The notes: a model not told the origin generated them from the letters alone. Shown: positions 34,301 to 41,431, numbered from the stretch's first letter. The stretch is DNA of 41,496 bases from Akkermansia muciniphila (GCA_945870025.1 CAMBQN010000023.1:1-41496), one strand, 5' to 3'. Made by a program: numbers and translations.

Positions 34301-37300
34301 GCCGCCCAATCGAGACGCCAGCCAGAACATTGCCCACGGCACGGCCATGACCGGCAGCGACGGGGCTTTCACGGTGAAGTTCGCCGCCCTGCCGGATCTT
34401 TCGGTTCCGGAGAAGACCGAGCCGACGTTCACCTACACGGTCTATGCCGATGTGACCGACACCACCGGCGAGACGCGCTCGGACAGCCAGAGCGTGCGGG
34501 CCGGATACACCGCGCTCTCCGCGACAATCGGCGCCGACGAATGGCAGACGCAGGACAAGCCGGTGGAATGGACTGTCGGCACGACAACGCTCGACGGCGA
34601 GCCGCAGGCGGCGGAAGGAACGGTGAAGATCCACGCGCTGAAGCAACCGGAGAAGGTGGTACGGCCCGAGTTGGCCAGCACGACTTACTACGATTACTGG
34701 TGGTTCAGGAAGAGTGTCGGCAAAAACGCCGAACCCAAACCCGACCCGGCCAACCCCGACTCCTGGGAGCTGGCCGAGGTGGTCGCCAAGCAGGTGTTCA
34801 AGACCGACGCAACCGGCCAGATAAAGTTCACAACGCCGCTCAAGGCCGGCGTCTACCGCGCCATGGTCGAGACCCAGGACCGCTTCGGCAAGGCCGTGAC
34901 CGCGCGCCGGACCTTGCAGGTGGCGGACGTGAAGGCGGCGAAGTACCCGGTGCGGCTGGCGAACCGTTTTGCGTCGCCGAAGTGGTCGGTGGAGCCGGGT
35001 GAGACGTTCGTTGCGCTCTGGGGCACCGGCTACGACACGGGCCGCGCGTATGTCGAACTGGAGCACCGTGGCAAGTTGCTTCGCTCCTTCTGGACCGGGG
35101 AAGATCGGACACAGGAGATCATCGAGCAGGCCGCCAACGAGGAGATGCGCGGCGGGTTCACGATCCGCATCACGTATGTCCGTGAAAACCGGGCGTACCT
35201 CGAAAACCGGGTCGTGGATGTGCCGTGGTCGAACAAGAAATTCACCGTGAAGTGGGAGCATTTCACCTCCAAGCTCGAACCCGGCAAGAAGGAGAGCTGG
35301 ACGGCGGTGGTGACCGGCCCTGACGCGAAGAAGGCGGTGGCAGAGATGGTCGCCACGCTCTACGACGCCTCGCTCGACCAGTACAAGCCGCATAAATGGA
35401 TACAGGGGTTCAACGTATTCCGCCGCGAATATGACCGCGTCAACGCGCAGTTCGAGAATGGCATGGCCGGGTTCGAACAGCTCATCGGCGGATGGAAGCA
35501 GGACTACCGGTCGGTTGAGGGGCTGACCTACCGGCATTACCCGGCCGATATCACCCAGAACATCTGGGGATACAGAGATCGCCCAGGGGGGATTGGCGGT
35601 GGGCGTTTCCTCAAAGCTAGGGGTAACACTGACCTTGCCGCCAAGGCTTCCAACGGTGTCATGGCTAACCGCGCATCCATGGCGCCAATGGCCGCCGCCG
35701 CCCCCGGCGCGCCAGAAATGGAAACGCAGGCGAAGCGAAAGGCAGAGGTTGACAAGGCGGAGCTGCGGGCCAGTGAGAAAGATGGCACCGGCACTGCTGG
35801 CGAACCCTCCGGTCCGGATCTGAGCAAGGTCACGGCGCGGAAGAACCTGAACGAAACCGCCTTTTTCTTCCCGCACCTGGTCAGCGACGCCGAGGGCGTG
35901 GTGCGCATGGAGTTCACCCTGCCGGAGGCGTTGACGGAGTGGAAGTTCATGGGGTTTGTCCATGACAAGGACCTGCGCAGCGGGTTTCTCACCGACAAAG
36001 CCGTCACGGCCAAGGACCTAATGGTCGAGCCGAACCCGCCGCGGTTCGTGCGCGAGGGCGATGTGATCGAGTTCACCGTGAAGGTCAGCAACCAGTCAGC
36101 GGCGCGGCAGACCGGCAAGGTGCGGCTCTCGTTTGCGGATGCGCGGACGCTGAAGGAGATGAATTCAGAATTCAGAATTCAGAATTCAGAATACTCGTTC
36201 GATATACCGGCGAAGGAAACGAAGACCTACGCCTGGCGCGTGAGCATTCCCGACGGCTGCGATTTCCTGACCTACAAGGCCGTGGGCGCGACGGACCGGC
36301 TGAGCGACGGCGAGGAAGGGTACCTGCCGGTGTTGTCGCGGCGGATCCTGGTGACCGAGTCGCTGCCGCTGCCGATCCGCGGCGCGCAAACGAAGACGTT
36401 CGAGTTCACGAAGCTGATGCAGTCCGGGAAATCGAAGACGCTGAAGAACGAGAACCTGACCGTGCAGATGGTGAGCCAGCCGGCGTGGTACGCGGTGATG
36501 GCGCTGCCGTACCTGATGGAATCCCAGAACGAGTGCAGCGAGGTCACGTTCAACCGGATCTACGCCAATTCGCTGGCGCAGTTCATCGCCAACTCCAACC
36601 CGAAGATCCGGCGGATCTTCGATCAATGGAAGAACACGCCGGCGTTGGATAGTCCGCTGGAGAAGAACCAGGACCTAAAGTCGGTGATACTCGAGGAGAC
36701 ACCGTGGCTGCGCGAAGCCAAGGACGAAAGCCAGGCGCGGCGCAACGTCGGCATCCTGTTCGACGCCAACCGGTTGGAGTCCGAGACGAAGCAGACGTTG
36801 GCGAAGCTGGCGCAGATGCAACTGGGCGACGGCCTGTGGCCGTGGTTCCCGGGGTTCCGGGGCGACGAGTATATCACCCTCTACATCACCACCGGGTTCG
36901 GCCGGATGCGGCATCTCGGGGCGGAGAAGGTGGACATGGCACCGGCGCTCAAGTCGCTCGCCGCGCTCGACGTCTGGATGGACCGGATGTACCGCGAAAT
37001 CCTCAGGAACGGGCACCAGGACGACAACCATCTCAATTCCACGGTGGCGTTCTACCTGTACGGTCGGAGCTTCTTCCTCAAGGACCGGCCGATCGCCAAG
37101 GAGCACCAGGAGGCGTTGGACTACTGGCTGGGCCAGGCGAAGAAGTACTGGCTGCAGCTTGGATGGCGGCAATCGCAGGGGCATCTGGCCATCGGCTTGA
37201 AGCGGTTCGGCGATGCCGAGACTCCGCTGGCGATCATGAAGTCCATCAAGGAATTCAGCGTGAGCAACGAGGAGATGGGGATGTTCTGGCGCGACACGGA

Positions 37301-38138
37301 GCTGAGCTGGTGGTGGTACCGGGCGCCGATCGAGACGCAAGCGCTGATGATCGAGGCCTTTGACGAAGTCATGGGCGACGCGCAGGCGGTCGAGGACTGC
37401 AAGGTCTGGCTGCTCAAACAGAAGCAGACGCAGGACTGGAAGACCACCAAGGCCACGGCCGACGCGGTTTACGGGCTGCTGCTGCGCGGCACCAATCTGC
37501 TGACCAGCGACGCGCTGGTGGAGGTCAGCCTCGGCGGCGAGACGATCAAGCCGGAGAAGGTCGAAGCCGGCACCGGGTTCTACGAGCAGAAATTCGTGCG
37601 CGGCGAGATCAAGCCGGCCATGGGCAAGATCGAGGTCAAGAAGACCGACGAAGGCGTAAGCTGGGGGAGCGTCCACTGGCAGTACCTGGAAGACATGAGC
37701 AAGATCACGCCGTATGAAGGTACGCCGCTCAAGGTGAAGAAGACGCTCTACCGCAAGGAGACGACGAAGAAGGGGCAGGTTCTCGAACCGGTCAAGGGGG
37801 CATTGGCGGTGGGCGACGAGCTGGTCTGCCGGATCGAGGTGCGCGTCGATCGCGACATGGAGTACGTGCACCTCAAGGATCAGCGCGGCAGCGGCACCGA
37901 GCCGGTGAACGTGCTGAGTCAGGCGAAGTATCAGGACGGGCTGATGTACTACGAGAGCACCCGCGACACCGCGAGCCACTTCTTCATCCACTACCTGCCC
38001 AAGGGCGTGTACGTCTTCGAGTACAGCGTGCGGGTGCAACTGAAGGGCAACTATCAGAGCGGCATTGCCAGCATCCAGTGCCTGTACGCGCCCGAGTTCA
38101 ACAGCCACAGCGAAAGTTTTGACTTGGAGGTAAAGTGA
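31332..38138 (+). CDS. ECF sigma factor fused to alpha-2-macroglobulin
   Basis: 2268-residue chimera in one uninterrupted frame. Residues 25-93 are sigma region 2 (FTELVRRHLPMVQSVCRRVL, AAQDAAQAVFLALA), and 125-183 are region 4 (LDALPAKYRRPLVMVYLEGQ, a helix-turn-helix ending WLNRAREKLRSRL). An Ala-rich linker leads to one hydrophobic segment (248-270), like the C-terminal tail of planctomycete-type ECFs. From SWQKVYEARDKGLPKTAIEE the rest aligns end to end with the A2M at 15635. The thioester motif is C1735-S-E-V, Gln lost. The bait-like linker (35560-35820) is Lys/Arg-rich and unlike the paralogue. A likely topology is sigma in the cytoplasm and A2M outside; an ASA cleavage site at the segment's end could instead release the A2M part. 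It starts at GTG; no anti-sigma gene is adjacent. A collapsed assembly is possible but no frame break is visible. Confidence 0.88.
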   Translation: MTHDYKQTSESDLLAEYVRQRSEAAFTELVRRHLPMVQSVCRRVLDDNHAAQDAAQAVFLALARKAESLGRERALGGWLHHVALCTARNERTVRARRLRREQEAAMMQETDSQNLTPETESALREWLDRELDALPAKYRRPLVMVYLEGQSLAETAAALKCKDVTLRSWLNRAREKLRSRLVRRGVSVSVPALVAWLVSGADAAAAAVPPDLGAAMAKGAMVWTAGGAAAAGISANVVALAKGAIQTMFISKLKTAAVVTIAAAVVSTASALSWQKVYEARDKGLPKTAIEELQPIIVDALQNKKYAEAIKAVCTKIALEGRIEGNKAEEKITRLEAEIEKAPAEMKPVMESILANWYWHYFQQNRWRFQQRTQTAAAPGKDFTTWDLPRILAEIDKHFTAALANEKVLKVTPIEQFNDLLENGTVPDTYRPTLFDFLAHEALAFYQAGEQGAAKAEDEFEIAAASPVFAPVDEFLKWQPATTDADSRKIKAINLFQNLLAFHQGDTNKTAFIDADLWRLEFGKNQAVGPDLNDTYKAALKRFTDEWADHEISARALFAWATVLQSENELAEADKLAQRGAGAHPKSYGGTQCYNLVQQIEAKQVSISTERVWNEPWPVIAVNYKNLTNVFFRAVPYDFGAMVARQRWGHGGLLGGLDSNEQREKFIAELLAAKPAAEWSAVLPGTSDFRQRTEKVDAAKDLKPGFYVIFASHDASFGKDNNQVSATTVWVSDLALVVRQRYSEGLLDGFVLKALTGVPVAEATVRSWTRTNDGKLVTGPETKTDTNGMFRFTGENKQLLLLAQSGDQAVASDNEFSLGRASAPTPSLYTVFFTDRSLYRPGQTIQYKGICYRVDTEGNNYSALAGQTLTVIFRDNNGKEVAKQQQKCNDYGAFSGSFTAPGGTVAGQMSLRVQDGPNGYASFNVEEYKRPKFQVELARPKEAAKLGAEITVPGKATAYTGAAIGGAKVQWRVVRNVQFPYWCWWGRYCLPPNRDASQNIAHGTAMTGSDGAFTVKFAALPDLSVPEKTEPTFTYTVYADVTDTTGETRSDSQSVRAGYTALSATIGADEWQTQDKPVEWTVGTTTLDGEPQAAEGTVKIHALKQPEKVVRPELASTTYYDYWWFRKSVGKNAEPKPDPANPDSWELAEVVAKQVFKTDATGQIKFTTPLKAGVYRAMVETQDRFGKAVTARRTLQVADVKAAKYPVRLANRFASPKWSVEPGETFVALWGTGYDTGRAYVELEHRGKLLRSFWTGEDRTQEIIEQAANEEMRGGFTIRITYVRENRAYLENRVVDVPWSNKKFTVKWEHFTSKLEPGKKESWTAVVTGPDAKKAVAEMVATLYDASLDQYKPHKWIQGFNVFRREYDRVNAQFENGMAGFEQLIGGWKQDYRSVEGLTYRHYPADITQNIWGYRDRPGGIGGGRFLKARGNTDLAAKASNGVMANRASMAPMAAAAPGAPEMETQAKRKAEVDKAELRASEKDGTGTAGEPSGPDLSKVTARKNLNETAFFFPHLVSDAEGVVRMEFTLPEALTEWKFMGFVHDKDLRSGFLTDKAVTAKDLMVEPNPPRFVREGDVIEFTVKVSNQSAARQTGKVRLSFADARTLKEMNSEFRIQNSEYSFDIPAKETKTYAWRVSIPDGCDFLTYKAVGATDRLSDGEEGYLPVLSRRILVTESLPLPIRGAQTKTFEFTKLMQSGKSKTLKNENLTVQMVSQPAWYAVMALPYLMESQNECSEVTFNRIYANSLAQFIANSNPKIRRIFDQWKNTPALDSPLEKNQDLKSVILEETPWLREAKDESQARRNVGILFDANRLESETKQTLAKLAQMQLGDGLWPWFPGFRGDEYITLYITTGFGRMRHLGAEKVDMAPALKSLAALDVWMDRMYREILRNGHQDDNHLNSTVAFYLYGRSFFLKDRPIAKEHQEALDYWLGQAKKYWLQLGWRQSQGHLAIGLKRFGDAETPLAIMKSIKEFSVSNEEMGMFWRDTELSWWWYRAPIETQALMIEAFDEVMGDAQAVEDCKVWLLKQKQTQDWKTTKATADAVYGLLLRGTNLLTSDALVEVSLGGETIKPEKVEAGTGFYEQKFVRGEIKPAMGKIEVKKTDEGVSWGSVHWQYLEDMSKITPYEGTPLKVKKTLYRKETTKKGQVLEPVKGALAVGDELVCRIEVRVDRDMEYVHLKDQRGSGTEPVNVLSQAKYQDGLMYYESTRDTASHFFIHYLPKGVYVFEYSVRVQLKGNYQSGIASIQCLYAPEFNSHSESFDLEVK
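32055..32075 (+). promoter_or_regulatory. internal ribosome-binding site and ATG in fusion gene
   Basis: AAAGGAG (32055-32061) lies 11 bp before an in-frame ATG (32073-32075, residue 248). Translation from here would give MFISKLKTAAVV plus a signal-peptide-like helix, closely matching the signal peptide start of the A2M paralogue (MLINKITALFVF). AAAGGAG is also the ribosome-binding site of both stand-alone giants. It could yield a separate secreted A2M, or be a relic of the start used before fusion. Confidence 0.4.
36161..36193 (+). repeat. in-frame TCAGAAT heptamer repeats in fusion gene
   Basis: Four perfect 7-bp units (GAATTCA, equivalently TCAGAAT) plus a partial fifth encode NSEFRIQNSEY between ADARTLKEM and SFDIPAKE. 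TCAGAAT is the principal unit of the arms of elements B1 and B2. The A2M paralogue has CCTGAAA-type units at the same aligned position (19697-19720). Confidence 0.9.
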
Positions 38139-38143
38139 CAAAC

Positions 38144-38308
38144 GCCGGCGGTCGGAGACCGCCGCTACAGGGCGGGGATGCAGTGTTGTAGCGTCGGTCT
38201 CTGACCGACGGGATTTGGCGAGGGAAAGACGGCGATCGGAGATCGCCGCTACAGGGTGGGGATGCAGTGTTGTAGCGTCGGTCTCTGACCGACGGGGATT
38301 TGGCAGAA
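38144..38308. repeat. two tandem copies of a double-hairpin unit
   Basis: Units at about 38144-38224 and 38229-38308 are close to identical. Each holds one stem of the type CGGCGGTCGGAGACCGCCG followed by CTACAGG, and a second stem CGTCGGTCTCTGACCGACG after TGTTGTAG. In the second unit the first stem carries paired changes (CGGCGATCGG / GATCGCCG), so base pairing is kept. The pair starts 5 bp after the fusion-gene stop and could act as a transcript-end structure, though no T-run follows. Confidence 0.85.
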
Positions 38309-38543
38309 GAAAGCTGGAATAAAACCCGGTCGAGGGGCGTCTAATCCAAAGGAGCATGGCAGTCATGTTGCGCTCAAGAAGCCAAAAGGAACAACGAGGA
38401 AAGAAGCAACCATGAAGAGAGCCACAAGGGACGGGGTTGGCGTTCGCTTCCTGCTTTCCTCATACGGCAAAAATAGCCTTGATTGCAAACAGCAACCATC
38501 ATACACTTTGCCTCACGGGGGATAAAACGCTATTCGTTCGCCC
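38309..38543. other. gene-free stretch
   Basis: No gene with family support is visible between the hairpin pair and the toxin-antitoxin promoter. Short open readings near 38356-38525 lack recognisable motifs. Base composition is more AT-rich than the flanks, consistent with acquired or decayed DNA. Confidence 0.4.
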
Positions 38544-38572
38544 TTGAGCGTTAACCGTAACTGCGCGAGACT
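38544..38572 (+). promoter_or_regulatory. sigma-70-type promoter of toxin-antitoxin pair
   Basis: TTGAGC (38544-38549), 17 bp, GAGACT (38567-38572), again with CTGC near the -10 box. A short leader with GGGAGA (38584-38589) precedes the ATG at 38596. No clear operator palindrome was seen. Confidence 0.45.
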
Positions 38573-38595
38573 GTTTTCACCTCGGGAGATTACCA

Positions 38596-38826
38596 ATGCC
38601 AGCAACACTTGAGACGGTTGAACATGAAGCGATGGGCCTGCCAGTGGCGGAAAGGGCCTTTCTTGCCGACCGCTTGCTCAGTTCCTTGGGTGGAGAGACA
38701 TTCACGGATGTCGACGTCGCATGGGTCGCGGAAGCGGAACGGCGCTATACGGAATACAAGGCGGGCGCGCGGAAATCTATTTCGGCATTGGATGTGTTTG
38801 CGGAAGCGGATAGGATCATCGGATGA
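38596..38826 (+). CDS. antitoxin, addiction-module component family
   Basis: 76-residue acidic protein. VEHEAMGLPVAERAFLADRLLSSL is the N-terminal signature of the small putative addiction-module component family (TIGR02574-type), and ADRIIG ends the protein as usual. Such proteins neutralise a ParE/RelE-type toxin encoded directly downstream and commonly repress their own operon. The stop overlaps the toxin start (ATGA), the standard arrangement. Function is inferred from family and synteny. Confidence 0.85.
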   Translation: MPATLETVEHEAMGLPVAERAFLADRLLSSLGGETFTDVDVAWVAEAERRYTEYKAGARKSISALDVFAEADRIIG

Positions 38827-39170
38827 CATCCACGGCATTTGATCCAGATGCTCGCACCGAGTTTCTCTCCGCCGTCGAATACTACGAGGACTGTCAGGCA
38901 GGGCTTGGGCGACGTTTTCGCGATGCCGTAGAGGTAGAAGTTGCGGCGATCGCAGAGATGCCCTTCCGGTTTCGTGTGCTCCGCTTTCCGTTTCGGCGTT
39001 GCCTTGTTCCAAAATTTCCCTACGGCATTATATTTACAATTGAGCCGGACATTATTCTGATCATGGCCGTGGCACACGCGAAGCGAAAACCAGATTTTTG
39101 GCGCTCTCGGATTGAGAAATACAGGGACGATCACAGTTCGAAAGGCGAACCACCGGCTGGTGCGTCCTGA
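38823..39170 (+). CDS. ParE/RelE-type toxin
   Basis: 115-residue basic protein of the RelE/ParE superfamily. Key segments are EFLSAVEYYEDCQAGLGRRFRDAVE, IAEMPFRFRVLRFPFRRCLVPKFPYGIIFTI and ILIMAVAHAKRKPDFWRSR, in canonical order and at normal length. Whether it acts on gyrase (ParE-like) or on translating mRNA (RelE-like) cannot be told from sequence. It is coupled to the antitoxin by a 4-bp overlap. The C-terminal 15 residues are low-complexity. The module lies next to mobile repeats and a truncated ORF, consistent with horizontal arrival. Confidence 0.88.
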   Translation: MTSTAFDPDARTEFLSAVEYYEDCQAGLGRRFRDAVEVEVAAIAEMPFRFRVLRFPFRRCLVPKFPYGIIFTIEPDIILIMAVAHAKRKPDFWRSRIEKYRDDHSSKGEPPAGAS

Positions 39171-39232
39171 GTACCGACCGTACAGCCGTGACGTTGAGTG
39201 TGAGGTTCGACTAGGGACGGGGCTTTCCTTAT

Positions 39233-39372
39233 TTGTGAGGCGCTTGCAGAACCCCTGCAAGCGCCGGTTTCAGGTTTCAGGAAGATGCAACATCGTGTGG
39301 TTCATCCTGATACCCGAAACCTGACACCTGAACACTCCGCTTGCAAAACAGGGTTTTGCAAGCGGCTCTTGT
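39233..39372. mobile_element. palindromic element B3, CCTGAAA arms, TTGT target duplication
   Basis: Element 39237-39368 (132 bp) between TTGT copies (39233-39236 and 39369-39372). Ends are GAGGCGCTTGCAGAACCC and GGTTTTGCAAGCGGCTC, the same terminal repeats as B1 and B2. The arms use another heptamer: GGTTTCA-type units at about 39266-39280 and complementary CCTGAAA-type units at 39309-39332. The family thus keeps its ends but exchanges arm units. It interrupts a minus-strand ORF that begins at 39519. Confidence 0.8.
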
Positions 39373-39519
39373 ATAATACGATTCTGAATCATCGGTTACG
39401 CGCGTCGCGGCCCGTGCGTCTTCCGCTGCGGATGCGACCGGCGAGGCCGCCGTCGCGATTCCCATCAGCGTCAACAGACACATCAGGCGTCGTGTCGCGG
39501 AGTAGTGGATTTCTGGCAT
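39373..39519 (-). pseudogene. 5-prime fragment of a secreted-protein gene
   Basis: On the minus strand an ATG at 39519 with GGAG 5 bp upstream opens MPEIHYSATRRLMCLL, followed by TLMGIATAASPVASAAEDA, a good signal peptide with an ASA cleavage site. After about 49 codons the frame runs into element B3 (its right end is at 39368) and stops inside it at 39277. Beyond the element no continuation was recognised; that DNA is antisense to the toxin. It overlaps the last 131 bp of lnt in another frame, so the signal-peptide look could be partly fortuitous. Confidence 0.45.
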
Positions 39520-41263
39520 GACGCTCCATCCTGTCAACGGTCAATCCGTCCTGTGCGCCCGTCGCGGGAGGTCGCGCCGTCATTTTGGAGGGCCTGATGA
39601 GCACCGCCAGCAGCAGGGCGAGCATCGCGGCGGTGACGAGCGGGAGGTCGCCGAACCGGGTGTAGGGGGTGCCGGGGATTTCGGCGGTGGCGATACGGGT
39701 GAGCAAAAATCCGACGAGACCGTCGGATGGGGCACCCCCGACGTCGAAGCGACTGACGCGGCCGAAGGGATCCACGGCGCAGGTGACGCCGGTGTTGCCG
39801 CAGCGGAGCAGGGGGACGCCGTTCTCGACGGCTCGGAAGACCGCCTGGCGCATGTGGTGTTCGGGCTCGATCGATCCCTCGAACCAGGCGTCGTTGCTGA
39901 TGTTGATCAGCGCCCGCGCGCCGCGGCGCACGGCGCTGCGACTGAGGGAACCGAACAGATCCTCGAAGCAGATGAGCACGCTGAAGGCCAGCTCGCCGGG
40001 TCGGCCGTCACGGCGGCCGATCCGTAGCACGCTGCTCTCGCGGCCGGGGGTGCAGCTAATACCGGTTGGCGCGAGGCGCGCGAGCAGCGGAATCCACGTG
40101 TCGCCCGGGATGAATTCGCCGAACGGCACGAGGTGCTGCTTACGGTAGCGGCCGATGGGCAGGCCGTTGGTCGCAAAGAGCCACGCGGCGTTGTAATAAC
40201 GGATCTGGCGGGGCAGACCGCCGGGGCGGTCGAGCGTCTCGACCTCCACGGCACCGGTCAAGAGGGGCGCGCCGGCTTCGGCGGCGGCGTCCGCCGCCAG
40301 CTTCATCACCGCCGCCTCGACCGGAACGGCGCCATTGACCGCGGTCTCCGGCCAGACCACGAGGTCGGGCTTGACCCCCGCGGCCAGACGGGTCTGGTCG
40401 GCGAGCACCGCGCGCTGCGTGTCGACGATCTCCTCGGTGATCGAGAAGATCGAGGGGGTGTTGGGCTGCACGAGAACGACGCGCCAGTCGTCCGCTGCGG
40501 GACGCATCGGGTTGTGCTGCAGCCGCCGCACACCCCAGACCCAGACCACCAGGATGAGCACCATCGGAACGAGCGTTTCGAGCGATTGCGTGAACGTCCG
40601 CCGCGGCCGTGCACCGGGTGTACGACCGGCGAGGGCGCGTGCGACCGGCTCGGCCGTGCGTTCGATGATGCTGGCGATCGCGGCGTTGGCCAGAACGACG
40701 AGCGCCGAAACGGCGAGAACGCCGCCGATGGAGGCGATCTGAATGAGCGTGGCGTTTTGGGCCAGCGCCACGCCGATCCCGTTCCACGGGAAGCCGCTGA
40801 ACAGGAAGCCGCGGAGAAATTCAGCCGCCACCCACAGCAGCGGTTCGCCGAGCCAGATCAGCGCGAGGCGTCCCCATCCGCGCTGCGTGCGCGCCCCCAG
40901 CCACAGCCGGGACGAAGCCCATCCGAAGAGGGCGAAGAAGGCGGCGCACCAAGCCGCGAGGAGGCTCTGACCCAGCAGGACGAGCGCCAGCGGTCCGCCG
41001 TTTCCGACGAGCTGCCAGAGCCAGGACAACGCCGGCACCCAGAAGCAGAGGCCGGCCAGTCCGCCCCATGCGGCGGCCGCGCGCGGCGTGCTGTGACGGG
41101 CGATCAGAATCAGCGGAACCAGTGCAATCCAGACACACTCCTGCTGATCGAAAGGGGGGAGCGCGGCGGTGTAACACACCCCGGTCAACACCGCTCCCGC
41201 CAACCGCCACAGGTTGGATCGGTCGGAAAAGAGGACGTGAAAGTAACGCACGATGTGTGACAT
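39389..41263 (-). CDS. lnt: apolipoprotein N-acyltransferase Lnt
   Basis: Inner-membrane enzyme that adds the third acyl chain to lipoproteins, consistent with the several lipoproteins in this window. The 624-residue product has multiple N-terminal transmembrane helices with the family FSGFPWNGIG segment. A periplasmic nitrilase-like domain carries the catalytic triad Glu306 (VVWPETAVNG), Lys375 (RYRKQHLVPFGEF) and Cys432 (VLICFEDLFG). INISNDAWFEGS and a final transmembrane helix (LPLVTAAMLALLLAVLI) follow. It is longer than the usual 500-540 residues. About 65 extra polar residues follow the last helix, in a region that overlaps another signal-peptide-like reading frame, so the true 3-prime end may have been altered. 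ATG 41263 was chosen because the upstream extension is not Lnt-like. Confidence 0.9.
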   Translation of the reverse strand: MSHIVRYFHVLFSDRSNLWRLAGAVLTGVCYTAALPPFDQQECVWIALVPLILIARHSTPRAAAAWGGLAGLCFWVPALSWLWQLVGNGGPLALVLLGQSLLAAWCAAFFALFGWASSRLWLGARTQRGWGRLALIWLGEPLLWVAAEFLRGFLFSGFPWNGIGVALAQNATLIQIASIGGVLAVSALVVLANAAIASIIERTAEPVARALAGRTPGARPRRTFTQSLETLVPMVLILVVWVWGVRRLQHNPMRPAADDWRVVLVQPNTPSIFSITEEIVDTQRAVLADQTRLAAGVKPDLVVWPETAVNGAVPVEAAVMKLAADAAAEAGAPLLTGAVEVETLDRPGGLPRQIRYYNAAWLFATNGLPIGRYRKQHLVPFGEFIPGDTWIPLLARLAPTGISCTPGRESSVLRIGRRDGRPGELAFSVLICFEDLFGSLSRSAVRRGARALINISNDAWFEGSIEPEHHMRQAVFRAVENGVPLLRCGNTGVTCAVDPFGRVSRFDVGGAPSDGLVGFLLTRIATAEIPGTPYTRFGDLPLVTAAMLALLLAVLIRPSKMTARPPATGAQDGLTVDRMERHARNPLLRDTTPDVSVDADGNRDGGLAGRIRSGRRTGRDARNR

Positions 41264-41272
41264 AAGGGCGAT

Positions 41273-41302
41273 ACTATAGGCCAACTCCCCACGGTTCGGC
41301 AA
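41273..41302 (-). promoter_or_regulatory. putative leaderless promoter for lnt
   Basis: On the minus strand TTGCCG (41297-41302), 18 bp, TATAGT (41273-41278). The start codon is 9 bp beyond the -10 box and no Shine-Dalgarno is seen, as for the genes at 4953 and 13830. Moderate match. Confidence 0.4.
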
Positions 41303-41310
41303 TGGATAAC

Positions 41311-41431
41311 TGAAGAGAAAGCTGAAAAGCTGAAAACGGGCGCATTTCCGTTTCACTGACCTGCGATCGCCCGCCGCTACCGCACCGGTCGGCGCGTGAG
41401 CGGGTAGAGCGGGATCTACGAGACCGCTCAC
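41311..41431. repeat. TGAAAAGC octamers and a bulged hairpin
   Basis: 41311-41337 contains TGAAGAGAAAGC followed by TGAAAAGC and TGAAAACG, another short tandem unit. At 41396-41431, GTGAGCGG and GTAGA pair with TCTAC and CCGCTCAC, giving an interrupted hairpin. No gene is seen from 41303 to the window end; the region may be a further intergenic repeat or an upstream regulatory structure. Confidence 0.45.

Noticed and set aside
32130-35963. 1277-codon open frame on the minus strand inside the sigma-A2M gene
   Set aside because: It is the antisense shadow of a GC-rich gene: no family motif, rich in Arg, His and Ala, while the plus frame carries clear A2M signatures.
39373-39378. Perfect TATAAT on the plus strand as a promoter
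   Set aside because: No -35 box at suitable distance and no plus-strand gene follows.
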